Shown here piece by piece: positions 26,068 to 34,489 of a DNA stretch of 42,634 nucleotides (position 1 is the first letter of the stretch; each line of letters opens with the position of its first letter). Both the position numbers and the translations under genes were made by a program. The notes beneath the pieces were generated by a model, which did no database searches, was not told the DNA's origin, and saw only the letters and a list, made by a program, of their open reading frames with translations. The DNA comes from Lachnospiraceae bacterium (GTDB lineage Bacteria > Bacillota > Clostridia > Lachnospirales > Lachnospiraceae): positions 1 to 42,634 of the forward strand of contig VSNY01000012.1 of assembly GCA_009774535.1 (NCBI GenBank), in the 5' to 3' direction.

Positions 26068-26415
26068 TCAATACGTTCTTTCCAGTGCGATTTCACAGCT
26101 TCTTTTTTCAGCGTCATATGTATTTTTCGCAATCTGCCGTGACGCGGCGGCAATCTGTTTTAAGTTCTCTGCCGAAGCCAGAAGGCTGTCAAGTGCAGCT
26201 GTTGCTTTTTTGCAGAATACTGAGGCAGTTTCCCCTTTCCAGCTTGCCGCGACTGCGGCCAGGCACGGCTGGAAGCTGTCCTGGGAGAGCGCATGCAGTT
26301 TCTGCGCGATCAGTTCTAATTCATCTGCCTGGCGGGCGGCATTTTTATAATCCATTTCGATTGTATCTATCTTATGCTTATACATCATATCTGGTATGTC
26401 CATTGTCTTTGCCAT
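26068..26415 (-). CDS. WXG100-family protein (divergent)
   Basis: A 115-residue protein with Trp59-Lys-Gly61 (ASWKGETASVF). The N-terminal part is 14 residues longer than in its neighbours. The export motif is altered: Tyr100 is followed by DAEK, so Glu is at +3 and Lys at +4. This may mark it as a partner carried by another Esx protein. It begins 26 bases after the stop of the preceding WXG100 gene; the site upstream (AGGAAAGGCAGG) is untidy, so the start is less sure. Confidence 0.85.
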   Translation of the reverse strand: MAKTMDIPDMMYKHKIDTIEMDYKNAARQADELELIAQKLHALSQDSFQPCLAAVAASWKGETASVFCKKATAALDSLLASAENLKQIAAASRQIAKNTYDAEKRSCEIALERTY

Positions 26416-26441
26416 CTGCGCCGACCTGCCTTTCCTTTACT

Positions 26442-26759
26442 TTACTGTATCGCGTCATCCGGCAGAGCCTGTACCAGCCCGGCTGCTTTTGTCTCCGCCT
26501 CTGTATAAATACCCGCCATCTGCAGCAATCTGACCGGATGTTCCTTAAGCCTGCCCAATACGGTAAGAACCTCCTGCCTGGTTTCTTCCAAAAGCCTGTG
26601 CCTGTAATCCGCCGCGTCTCCTTCCCAATAGCGCCTGGAAGCATGCGCTGCTTCATACAGACTGTTCCAGCTTTTTTGGGCCTGCCGGATCTGCTCTTCG
26701 ATCCTTGCAGCCTGCCGCTGCATCTCATCCGGCGATACTCTCAAGTGAACATTCGCCAT
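26442..26759 (-). CDS. WXG100-family protein
   Basis: A 105-residue WXG100 protein with Trp45-Glu-Gly47 (RYWEGDAADYRH) and export motif YTEAE at 85-89. GGAGGGGATCAT precedes the ATG at 26759. The second helix is rich in Leu/Arg, unlike the canonical member, so it probably pairs with one of the adjacent paralogues. Confidence 0.91.
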   Translation of the reverse strand: MANVHLRVSPDEMQRQAARIEEQIRQAQKSWNSLYEAAHASRRYWEGDAADYRHRLLEETRQEVLTVLGRLKEHPVRLLQMAGIYTEAETKAAGLVQALPDDAIQ

Positions 26760-26815
26760 ATGATCCCCTCCATCTTAATCAAATTTTCTGAACTGCTGCC
26801 GGCGCTTTTTATATC

Positions 26816-27118
26816 TTATCCCCTGATCTGGGCAAGCAGCGCCGCGATTTTACGTTCCCGCTGCTCATACTGCTGCTTTGCGTTCGTATCATATGCGTAA
26901 ATTTCTTTCATGCCTGCCACAGCGTTTTGCGCCGCTTCCATATCTTCCCGGAATGTCTGATGGAATGCTTCCCTGCCGGAACCTTCCCACATCCGTTCAA
27001 GCGCGGCGACACTCTGTTTCATTTCATCCAGCTGCCTGCTCACTGCTTCTATGCCGTTCTGTATCTGTCCGGCATCTGTCCCCAGCCGGTCGGTGTGTAT
27101 CCGGATTCTGTCTGCCAT
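26816..27118 (-). CDS. WXG100-family protein
   Basis: A 100-residue WXG100 protein with Trp44-Glu-Gly (RMWEGSGREAFHQ) and export motif YEQRE at 84-88. GAAGGAGAAGCTTTG precedes the ATG at 27118; the adjacent TTG is a weaker start. It is the first of the five in transcription order and follows the WXG-less helical protein by 26 bases. Confidence 0.92.
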   Translation of the reverse strand: MADRIRIHTDRLGTDAGQIQNGIEAVSRQLDEMKQSVAALERMWEGSGREAFHQTFREDMEAAQNAVAGMKEIYAYDTNAKQQYEQRERKIAALLAQIRG

Positions 27119-27144
27119 CAAAGCTTCTCCTTCTTTTCACGTCA

Positions 27145-27489
27145 TTATTTTAATGTCACCGGAATCTGCGGCATTCGGGAAAGGCTGACGGTCTTTAAGG
27201 TTTCCTGATACCGTCGTCCTGCGTCTGTTTCCGCAGCCTGTATAATAGATTCTTCCGTCTTTTCATACAGACATGCGGCCCGTTCCAGAACGGCGGCCAG
27301 ATCTTTGTACAGATTACATTGGCGTTTTAAAAAGTCGCTCTCAAGCCGCAGCTTTTTTTCCATTGGCTGCAGATACCGGCTTTCACACAAGGCGTCCAGC
27401 TGCCTGATTCCCGATAAAAGCTTTCCTGTATCCTGCTCCAGCTCCTGTGCCAGACGCTTTACCTGCTTGACCTGCATCTCAGCTTCCAT
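27145..27489 (-). CDS. WXG-less helical protein of the Esx cluster
   Basis: A 114-residue protein that is nearly all helix, with a heptad-like first half (VKQVKRLAQELEQDTGKLL). It has no Trp-X-Gly turn, but it carries a YxxxE motif (YEKTE, 75-79) near the end of its second long helix, as in exported Esx partners. The size and position beside five WXG100 genes suggest a divergent Esx-like protein or a dedicated chaperone. AGAGGATAACAA precedes the ATG at 27489. I do not recognise a named family. Confidence 0.78.
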   Translation of the reverse strand: MEAEMQVKQVKRLAQELEQDTGKLLSGIRQLDALCESRYLQPMEKKLRLESDFLKRQCNLYKDLAAVLERAACLYEKTEESIIQAAETDAGRRYQETLKTVSLSRMPQIPVTLK

Positions 27490-27641
27490 TTGTTATCCTC
27501 TCGCTTTTTGCATCTTATTTGTTCGCCCCTGCTGATCCTTACTATACCAGCATTTTCCGGCGCTGGCACAGTTTTGTATTACATGACCTGTCTGTATGTC
27601 CGGACAGCACATTTCCCATGCAGGATAAGCACAGACGGAAA

Positions 27642-27890
27642 TCAGACAAAAATCAGTCTGCTGCCGTCATGAATGCCGTTCGCATACAGGCTTAGGTTCT
27701 GATCCAGCAGCGTCCCGGTATCCATCGCATACAGCACAAAATCTGTGATCTGCCGCGGCTTTTTTTCTTTTACTTTTTTGGAGATCATTTCGCTGATTTC
27801 CTCCATCACCTGTACCGCAGGCACATTTTCATCCAGCATAAAATCGTAGTTGGCATCTACCGCCGGGATATAAATATCTGTCAAAATCAA
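27642..27890 (-). CDS. YukD/EsaB ubiquitin-like type VII protein
   Basis: An 82-residue cytoplasmic protein with the ubiquitin-like pattern of YukD/EsaB: a beta-hairpin (LTDIYIPAVDANYDFML), the main helix (VMEEISEMISKKV), and the terminal strand SRLIFV. In Bacillus and Staphylococcus the counterpart is needed for, or tunes, type VII secretion. It starts with TTG at 27890, eight bases after GGGAGG, and overlaps the stop codon of the preceding gene by four bases (TTGA), so the two are coupled. A gap of 152 bases follows with no gene seen. Confidence 0.88.
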   Translation of the reverse strand: MILTDIYIPAVDANYDFMLDENVPAVQVMEEISEMISKKVKEKKPRQITDFVLYAMDTGTLLDQNLSLYANGIHDGSRLIFV

Positions 27891-28525
27891 TGCATGTACC
27901 TCCCTGTCGCTTCATCTGTCTGCAGCATCTCCCGAAGCCTGTTTCCAAACGCTTCGCGCTCACAACACACCAGCCTTGCAGGGCCTGCGTCAGACTCCAT
28001 GCGGTAAGACCGGAGTCCGTCTCTGCAGATCCGTATCGTTGCCTGTACCTGCCCGTCTCTGCTGCTGCGCCGCGTAAGCAGACAGCTTTCCCCGTCATCC
28101 AGCCTGGCACACTCTTCTTCGAGCAGCCCCAGCCAGCTCTCCGCCGACAGCTTTGCCATTCCAAGCGTCCGGTCTTCCCTCCGGCTTTTCTGCGTCATCA
28201 CCATTCCGGTACGTGACAGATAACAGCAGCGGACAGGCGCCGCCGGGTCCGGCAGCTGTATGGTCACACACGTTTTTTTCTCCAGCATAGCGGCAAGCAT
28301 TCCCGCGTATGGCTGACGGACTGCCGCGCCGGCCCCTTCCCAGTCGATGACGCCGCTTTGATACAAGTCAGCCAGAATTCGGTTGGCAGAACCGTTTGCT
28401 TCGGAAAAAAGCCCATACCACTGTGTCTCTCCCAATCCTGCCAACAGCAGTTTCAGTCCGTCTTCCCTGATAAAATACAACTCGTAACAATTGCTATCGG
28501 CGCCCCTGCCCTGTGTGCCGTCCAT
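27887..28525 (-). CDS. Unrecognised type VII locus protein, possibly EspG-like
   Basis: A 212-residue soluble protein I cannot assign to a family. The first part looks like a winged-helix unit (LKLLLAGLGETQWYGLF, SANRILADLYQSGVIDWEG), followed by strand pairs (CCYLSRTGMVMTQ) and helices. That layout, with a leading degenerate winged helix and mixed sheet, is reminiscent of the EspG chaperones of mycobacterial ESX systems, but sequence similarity is not evident. AAGGAG in the end of the LytTR gene serves the ATG at 28525, and the coding regions overlap by 32 bases. It lies between the regulator and EsaB, so a role in substrate handling is plausible. That is inference. Confidence 0.75.
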   Translation of the reverse strand: MDGTQGRGADSNCYELYFIREDGLKLLLAGLGETQWYGLFSEANGSANRILADLYQSGVIDWEGAGAAVRQPYAGMLAAMLEKKTCVTIQLPDPAAPVRCCYLSRTGMVMTQKSRREDRTLGMAKLSAESWLGLLEEECARLDDGESCLLTRRSSRDGQVQATIRICRDGLRSYRMESDAGPARLVCCEREAFGNRLREMLQTDEATGRYMH

Positions 28526-29243
28526 ACATACACTCCTTCACCGCTGATTTATAACTTCTTGATAGCGGAACCATCATGCCATGCTCCAGATAAACCGTAT
28601 TTTCTGACAGCCGCACCCGGTCCAGATGCTGCATATTGAATGCAAAGCTCCTGTGGCACCGTACAAATACGTCCGGCAGCTGGCCTAAGATATGCTCCAT
28701 TGAATCATATTTGCTGTATTCCTTGCTGCGGATACGTATAAAAATCTTACGTTCCCGCACTTCGATATAGTAGATCTGGCTGTACGGTATCGCTGTTCGG
28801 CCCGCACGGTTTTCAATCACCAGATATTCCTTTTCCATTGCCGCATCCTGCAGGCGGTTCTGCAGGCAGCTCCTTAAAAACCCCCGCAGCACCTGCTCCC
28901 GCTGCTTTTCCTGATACGGATACAGCAGCAGGGACGCCGCCCGCACGGCTGGCGTTAAATATTCCATCGGAGAGATCCCCGCATCCGCGACAAGCAGCAT
29001 CTCCGCCTGCGCATACCGTCCGCGGATCTGGCGCAGCAGCGCGATTTCTTCCCGTCCCGTAACGCCCACGCATGCCAGATCCAGCAAACCGCCCTGCTCC
29101 AAAAATGTGCGGACGGTATCCAATGTGGAAAAGCAATGCAGCTGCAGTTCTTCTTCGGACAGCCAGGCAAACAGATCCCTGGCCAGCCTGCCAAACGACT
29201 CCGCTTCCCTGCGCCTTGGCCCGTATATGATCATGGTAACCAA
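28494..29243 (-). CDS. LytTR-family regulator with degenerate receiver domain
   Basis: A 249-residue DNA-binding protein. Residues about 150-245 form a LytTR domain (IPYSQIYYIEVRERKIFIRI, FVRCHRSFAFNMQHLDRV, VPLSRSYKSAV). The N-terminal 130 residues follow the receiver-domain fold, but the phosphoryl-accepting Asp is Gly60 (LDLACVGVTG), the acidic pair of strand 1 is missing (MIIYGPRRR), and the conserved Lys is Tyr (LLLYPYQ). It should not be activated by phosphotransfer. Translation probably starts at TTG 29243, nine bases after GGAGG in the end of essC; the ATG at 29234 is too far. The gene starts six bases after essC, so it is part of the secretion operon and may control it. Confidence 0.85.
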   Translation of the reverse strand: MVTMIIYGPRRREAESFGRLARDLFAWLSEEELQLHCFSTLDTVRTFLEQGGLLDLACVGVTGREEIALLRQIRGRYAQAEMLLVADAGISPMEYLTPAVRAASLLLYPYQEKQREQVLRGFLRSCLQNRLQDAAMEKEYLVIENRAGRTAIPYSQIYYIEVRERKIFIRIRSKEYSKYDSMEHILGQLPDVFVRCHRSFAFNMQHLDRVRLSENTVYLEHGMMVPLSRSYKSAVKECMYGRHTGQGRR

Positions 29244-29249
29244 CGTTAT

Positions 29250-32200
29250 TTACCTCCTGGCCAGCGGCACGATCATCTTCTCAGTCTGTGCCTGCCCTGT
29301 CCCGTCCGGCAGACAGCCGACGCCCGCGGGCAATACTTTCGTCTGCTCCATATATGGGACAGACTCAAAGCTGAGTACCCGGTTATCCGCCATATTTCCA
29401 CCGAAATGAACGCCTGTCTTATAACCGGTAAACACATCGTACAGTTCGTCTCCAAATACTTCCTGATGGTCTTTTAACGAAACGGCGCTAAAGAAATAAA
29501 TGTTGTGCAGGCTTCCTTTTTCCAGAATATTTTTGAAAAATCCTTTCATATTGAACTCGGATTCATTAACCAGCCGCACAAGCGATTTTAAGTCTGCAAT
29601 CAATATAAAATATGGCTCATATGCAGACATTGCCTCATAGATCTCTTCTTCTTCACAGTCGCGCGCCTGCAGCCCATGCTTTTTCTGGTTCCGCTCTTGA
29701 AAGACCGGAAGCAGCTTCGTAAAAAACTCATACAGTCCTTTATCCGTATCCACATATTGGATCTGCGCGGATGCATAACTGCTGAAATCGTGCGTTTCGT
29801 TGTCAATCACACAGACTTTCCCATTCTTTTCCATCGCCGCCTGCAGACATACTTTTAAGAAGTTAGTCTTACCCGTATGGGCTGCCCCATATGCCGTATA
29901 GCAGTAAGTCCGGCTCAGGTCAATGCCATATACCTGCGCGTTTGCCATATCATACGCAACCGGAAGCCTGCTTTTATCTGCGCGCAGATTCTGATAATCT
30001 TCCAGCAGATGAAATGCAGACCAGACTGGTTTTTTCGGGATTTCCGGCACGGGTCTTGCCGTTTTCCCGGTCCATGCCTGTTTCATCTCTTCGCACTGCG
30101 CACGAATCAGCTCCATCCGTTCATAATCATTGTCCGCCTGCGCCGCAAGCACTGCCTGAAATTCCAGAATACGTCCCTCATAATCGGTCAGGCCCCGCCC
30201 TTTCATACCGCTCTCCGGCATAACTTCGATCTGATTTGTATGCAGGATATCTGTATATTCATACTTTTCCTGCAGCTGCAGACAGTAAGAAACTGTAATA
30301 TTCTCACATACCCGCGACGTCATATCATTCATACCGATACTGCCGCCGGACAAAACCAGGAAGATTCCCTGGCTGCCCCCTTCCTTGGACAGCGTAATCA
30401 TCATTTCTTCATACGCTTCGTCTGTTTTTTCCTTAAAGGATGCATAGTTGTCAACAAAAATTACAATCGCTGGCATCGTAACGCCGTTTTTCTGCACATA
30501 CTGGCTGTAATTGCCTCCGCGCAGCAGGGTTTTACGTTCCTGTAAGATACTTGCCATCATATTAAAAAACTTGCCGATCTTATCCGCGTCATTTTCGTAC
30601 ATCACCCCGCCGACATGCGGAGCGTCTTCCATGGCAGCCATCATTTTGCTGCTGAAATCCAGCGCGTAAATCGTTACCAGTTCAGGCGTATAACGATGGA
30701 TCAGCGCATATGCAATTGTCTGCAGCATTGTACTTTTCCCGCTGACAATACTGCCAAAGACCGCCAGATGTCCGGTTTTGGCTATATCCAGATACAGCGG
30801 CATTTGGTTTTGGTTCGCTGGATCATCGATTTTGCCGACGATAATTTCCAGGCTCCAGGAACCGCTTTGCACTGGCCATTTGCCATTCTGATAAGAGCGC
30901 TCTCTAAATTCCGCAAATTCCTGTAAATAAATCTGCCCCGGCAGCACTGGCATCCACAGCTGCATATGATAGTTATAGCCGCACTCTTGCGCCATCTGCG
31001 CCAAATATTCCTTGACAGCGTCCAGCTGCGTCTTTTCTTTTCTCTGCGGCATTTTGGCTTTGCCGGACACGGACTGCCGCATCATCTCTGTCAGCACAGC
31101 CGGACGGCCTGCCTTTGTCTCCTGCACCTTCTTATACAGCAGCAGGAAGTCGCATAAGCGGTCTGTATTATAGCGGCTGACCGGATAATCCAGCTTTTCA
31201 TACCACATCGCTTTGTACATAGCATGTACGAGCCGTCCAAGCTGCTGCTTGTTTCTGCATTCTTCCAATGGGAATTTGGCTGCTTTCTGCGCCAGATCCA
31301 TACACCTTGCCAGCTGCTCCAGCCACAGGTATTCCACCTGCTGCTTTTGGGACAGCTTGGCGGAACTGCCAGTCATCTCCACCACACCGCTCAGTCCAAG
31401 CATCCTGGCAATCTCAGTGTTGCTCATACTGACATTTTCTTCATACGCCGCTCCGCTGTAGCCGGACTGGAACAGTTCATATACCTCGTCATTGCCGACC
31501 TGCAGATAACAGCGCCCGGCCTGTGTAATATAGGCGGCATCCGGCTTATGCAGCATATCACTACTGTCCTGGCGGTCCTGCACGCGCAGGCACAGCCGGA
31601 ATTTGGAATTGCTCCAGATATTGTCATCCACCGTACCGCTTGGCTTTTGCGTCGCCAGAATCATATGTACGCCAAGGCTTCGGCCGACCTGTGCTACCGA
31701 GATCAGTTCCCGCATAAAATCCGGTTCTTCCCGCTTTAATTCCGCAAATTCATCAATAATAATAAATAAGTGCGGCACTGGCAGGGAAGCTTCGCCGTTT
31801 TTATACAGCTTGGTATACAGGTTGATATTATTGACCCCATGCTCGGTAAAGACCCGCTGCCTTCTGCGGTTTTCACTCTTAATAGAAATCATCGCGCGCT
31901 TGACCTGATTGCCGGATAAGTTCGAGATCTGTCCGACCAGATGCGGCAGTCCGTCAAACAGGTTGGCCATACCGCCGCCTTTATAGTCAATAATAAAAAA
32001 TCCGATATCATCCGGGCTGTAATTTACGGCCAGCGCAAGCATATACGTCTGCAGCGTTTCAGATTTGCCGGAACCAGTCGTCCCTGCGACCAGTCCGTGC
32101 GGCCCGTGATATTTTTCATGAACGTCCAGATAACACGGCACGCCGCCCGCCTTTGCGCCTACCATTCCTTTGATATTGTCATACGTCCTGTTTTTAGCCC

Positions 32201-34235
32201 AGAGTTCCCGCACTGGCAGTTCCTGCGGCCTGGACACGCCAAGCATCTCAAAAAAGGTCAGCGCGTTTGGAATCTCCCCGCCTTTTTCCACCTCCTGCAC
32301 CTGGAGTGTCGCCAGATGCCTGGCAAACCGTTCCAGATAAAAGCCGTCGATCTGGTCAAACTGTATGTTCAGCCCTTTTTCCTCGCCCTTTGCCATATCG
32401 TACATGCCCTGGTACCGCGCGGTATTTTCAATTACAAAGTCGCACGCGTTCGGCAGATCTTCATAGCGCTCTGTCAAAATAAAGGTCGTCAGCCCCGCCG
32501 CCGGATTTTTTTCAAAAATATATCTGGCGGCCAGCTCTCCCTCCAGCATTCGCTGTTCGGATATAAACAGAATATAATACGGCTTCGGAAGCGGTTTCTC
32601 CCCAGTCGTCAGAGGCTGCTCTTCTTCCAGCCGCGTACGAAAGATCTTTGCCATCTCATAAAACACGTCGCTTGCCTGTTCCGTATTTGACGCACAGTAG
32701 CGGGTCCTCTTATCCTCCGACCATACGTGGGGCAGCCATTTGGCAAACTCCCACTCTTTTTCTTCATTGGACGCTTTACTGTCATAAATAAATCCCATCT
32801 TTACATCGGTATAACAGTTATTCGCCGCAATCTGCGCCGCTAACAGCTTCGCAATCTCGATCGCGCCCGCCTTCTGCGGCCCGCCTGCTATTCCGATCAG
32901 CGGATGCGCTGCCAGGTCTAAGACAACCGGAACGTCGTAGAGCGTATCATAGCTTTCTTTGATAAACCGCGGCTTGTCCGCCAGTTCATCTTTATAAATC
33001 GAGAACTTTTCTTTGGGCGCCTGAATGAAGATCTGAAACGGCTCATTTCCCATACCAAGACGGTGCTTAAGATAATCGCTGTGGGACGGATTCCGATTCC
33101 ACAAAAAGCCCTGGCTCTCATTATAAGACAAACACGCCGCCGCATCCGGGTACTGGTCAAACAGGTTGCGGGAAGCGCTCTCATACCGTTCTTTGATCTC
33201 TTCCGTTTTCTGCAGCAGATACGCGCTGTAGCTTTCAAACCGCGCCCTTTCTTTTTCCGCTTCCAGCTTTTTTTGCTGGCGCATATTCTGGACAGCCCAG
33301 AAAACGCCGAGAAACGCGGACGCAACCGACATAACCAGCCCGGAATACATCGCTGCAGAGCCGCCGCCGGACGGCGACATCATCAGTACACAGCCCGCAA
33401 TCATCGGAAGCGTCATTGTAAAAGACGGCCCGATCGTAAGCAGCAGCGGCTGCGGCTTTTCATGCTCCTGCGGCGGCGGCGCCTCGATCTCCACTTCTCC
33501 TTCCAAAAGTTCATGGAACGTCCGCGGCGATCGGTGATAAATCGTCTTACCATGGGACAAAACCGTCGTCTCTCTTACCTGTCCCGCAGGCACAGCCGTT
33601 TTTTTCGGCATCGCTTTTAATTTCTGCTTGTTGATTCCAGCCCGGCTCCCTCTCGTATCCACGGCCAGGCATCCTCCCAGATAAATCATCCGCAGCCCCA
33701 TAATATCAATACAGGCCCCCGGATTCAGCAGACGTTCTTTTTCGATCCGGTACGAATTGACATACGTGCCGTTCAGGCTATGATTGACTGCCTTAAAGCC
33801 TGCCCCTTCCCGTACAATCGTCGCATGCCTGCGGGACACCAGCTTCATATAATCATAAACAATATCGTTATCCGCTTTTTCCCCAATCGTAATCTGGCTG
33901 ACGCCTGCCAGCGAAAATTTCTCATAAGCATGAAACAGGGAATCCACGTATTTTACAATTACCACAATTTCATTTTCATCTTCCAAAAACAAATTTAACA
34001 CGTCTTTGTCCGCAAGCGGGCGCCCTTCGTATGCGCCGCCTTCTTTTTTGATGCTGTAGCTCCTGTCCTGCTTAAAGCTCCAGACATCATCCATCACTTC
34101 CAGATAAAGATTCCTGTTTTTCTTTAAGTGAAAAAAATCGCTTCTAAGCGTCACGGTATAATCGGCGTTATTGACAGACGGCAGCTGGTATTCCCGAAAC
34201 GCGTCTTTGGAATATACTGATAAAATAATGTTCAT
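29250..34235 (-). CDS. essC: EssC-type FHA-FtsK/SpoIIIE ATPase, motor of type VII secretion
   Basis: A 1,661-residue membrane ATPase. The first 200 residues hold FHA material; the second unit is clear (ITIGEKADNDI, SRRHATI, NHSLNGTYVNS). Two membrane helices follow at about 270-325. Three P-loop modules come next: GTTGSGKSETLQ with Lys724 and Walker B IIIDEFAEL, VSGKSTMLQ with Lys1167, and the less canonical GAAHTGKTNFL with Lys1456. This order is that of EssC/YukB, which binds Esx substrates at the last module and powers export. Length is slightly above that of S. aureus EssC. The ATG at 34235 follows GGAGGTAACAGTCAG; the open frame runs 13 codons further. Its end provides the site for the LytTR gene. 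Confidence 0.96.
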   Translation of the reverse strand: MNIILSVYSKDAFREYQLPSVNNADYTVTLRSDFFHLKKNRNLYLEVMDDVWSFKQDRSYSIKKEGGAYEGRPLADKDVLNLFLEDENEIVVIVKYVDSLFHAYEKFSLAGVSQITIGEKADNDIVYDYMKLVSRRHATIVREGAGFKAVNHSLNGTYVNSYRIEKERLLNPGACIDIMGLRMIYLGGCLAVDTRGSRAGINKQKLKAMPKKTAVPAGQVRETTVLSHGKTIYHRSPRTFHELLEGEVEIEAPPPQEHEKPQPLLLTIGPSFTMTLPMIAGCVLMMSPSGGGSAAMYSGLVMSVASAFLGVFWAVQNMRQQKKLEAEKERARFESYSAYLLQKTEEIKERYESASRNLFDQYPDAAACLSYNESQGFLWNRNPSHSDYLKHRLGMGNEPFQIFIQAPKEKFSIYKDELADKPRFIKESYDTLYDVPVVLDLAAHPLIGIAGGPQKAGAIEIAKLLAAQIAANNCYTDVKMGFIYDSKASNEEKEWEFAKWLPHVWSEDKRTRYCASNTEQASDVFYEMAKIFRTRLEEEQPLTTGEKPLPKPYYILFISEQRMLEGELAARYIFEKNPAAGLTTFILTERYEDLPNACDFVIENTARYQGMYDMAKGEEKGLNIQFDQIDGFYLERFARHLATLQVQEVEKGGEIPNALTFFEMLGVSRPQELPVRELWAKNRTYDNIKGMVGAKAGGVPCYLDVHEKYHGPHGLVAGTTGSGKSETLQTYMLALAVNYSPDDIGFFIIDYKGGGMANLFDGLPHLVGQISNLSGNQVKRAMISIKSENRRRQRVFTEHGVNNINLYTKLYKNGEASLPVPHLFIIIDEFAELKREEPDFMRELISVAQVGRSLGVHMILATQKPSGTVDDNIWSNSKFRLCLRVQDRQDSSDMLHKPDAAYITQAGRCYLQVGNDEVYELFQSGYSGAAYEENVSMSNTEIARMLGLSGVVEMTGSSAKLSQKQQVEYLWLEQLARCMDLAQKAAKFPLEECRNKQQLGRLVHAMYKAMWYEKLDYPVSRYNTDRLCDFLLLYKKVQETKAGRPAVLTEMMRQSVSGKAKMPQRKEKTQLDAVKEYLAQMAQECGYNYHMQLWMPVLPGQIYLQEFAEFRERSYQNGKWPVQSGSWSLEIIVGKIDDPANQNQMPLYLDIAKTGHLAVFGSIVSGKSTMLQTIAYALIHRYTPELVTIYALDFSSKMMAAMEDAPHVGGVMYENDADKIGKFFNMMASILQERKTLLRGGNYSQYVQKNGVTMPAIVIFVDNYASFKEKTDEAYEEMMITLSKEGGSQGIFLVLSGGSIGMNDMTSRVCENITVSYCLQLQEKYEYTDILHTNQIEVMPESGMKGRGLTDYEGRILEFQAVLAAQADNDYERMELIRAQCEEMKQAWTGKTARPVPEIPKKPVWSAFHLLEDYQNLRADKSRLPVAYDMANAQVYGIDLSRTYCYTAYGAAHTGKTNFLKVCLQAAMEKNGKVCVIDNETHDFSSYASAQIQYVDTDKGLYEFFTKLLPVFQERNQKKHGLQARDCEEEEIYEAMSAYEPYFILIADLKSLVRLVNESEFNMKGFFKNILEKGSLHNIYFFSAVSLKDHQEVFGDELYDVFTGYKTGVHFGGNMADNRVLSFESVPYMEQTKVLPAGVGCLPDGTGQAQTEKMIVPLARR

Positions 34236-34242
34236 CTGACTG

Positions 34243-34440
34243 TTACCTCCGCCTCTGGTTCGCCAAAGAATCATCCAAAGAACGTTTCACCTGCCGTACC
34301 TGCGCAGATGTCTGAATCTGTTTTCTTAACTTCCGCTTCCTTGTCAGCACAACGATGGCAATGACCAATCCGGCGAAAAGAATAACCTCATAAATAAAAA
34401 CCGCCTGCTGTGACAACAAAAGCTGTGTTAGATCTTCCAT
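34243..34440 (-). CDS. 65-residue single-pass membrane protein of the type VII locus
   Basis: A small protein with one membrane helix (about 16-36: IYEVILFAGLVIAIVVL) and a basic cytoplasmic tail (RKRKLRKQ to DSLANQRRR). The ATG at 34440 has GAGGG eight bases upstream; upstream ATGs in frame at 34455 and 34464 lack a site. It ends seven bases before essC. Its position between the FHA protein and essC recalls EssA in staphylococci, but it is less than half that size and sequence similarity is not visible. Confidence 0.7.
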   Translation of the reverse strand: MEDLTQLLLSQQAVFIYEVILFAGLVIAIVVLTRKRKLRKQIQTSAQVRQVKRSLDDSLANQRRR

Positions 34441-34489
34441 ATTCCAATCCCTCATTTTTGCCATATGCATGATGCAGCTGCAATGATGC

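Noticed and set aside
31224..33620. Long plus-strand frames opposite essC
   Set aside because: Antisense shadows of essC, without ribosome binding sites or domains.
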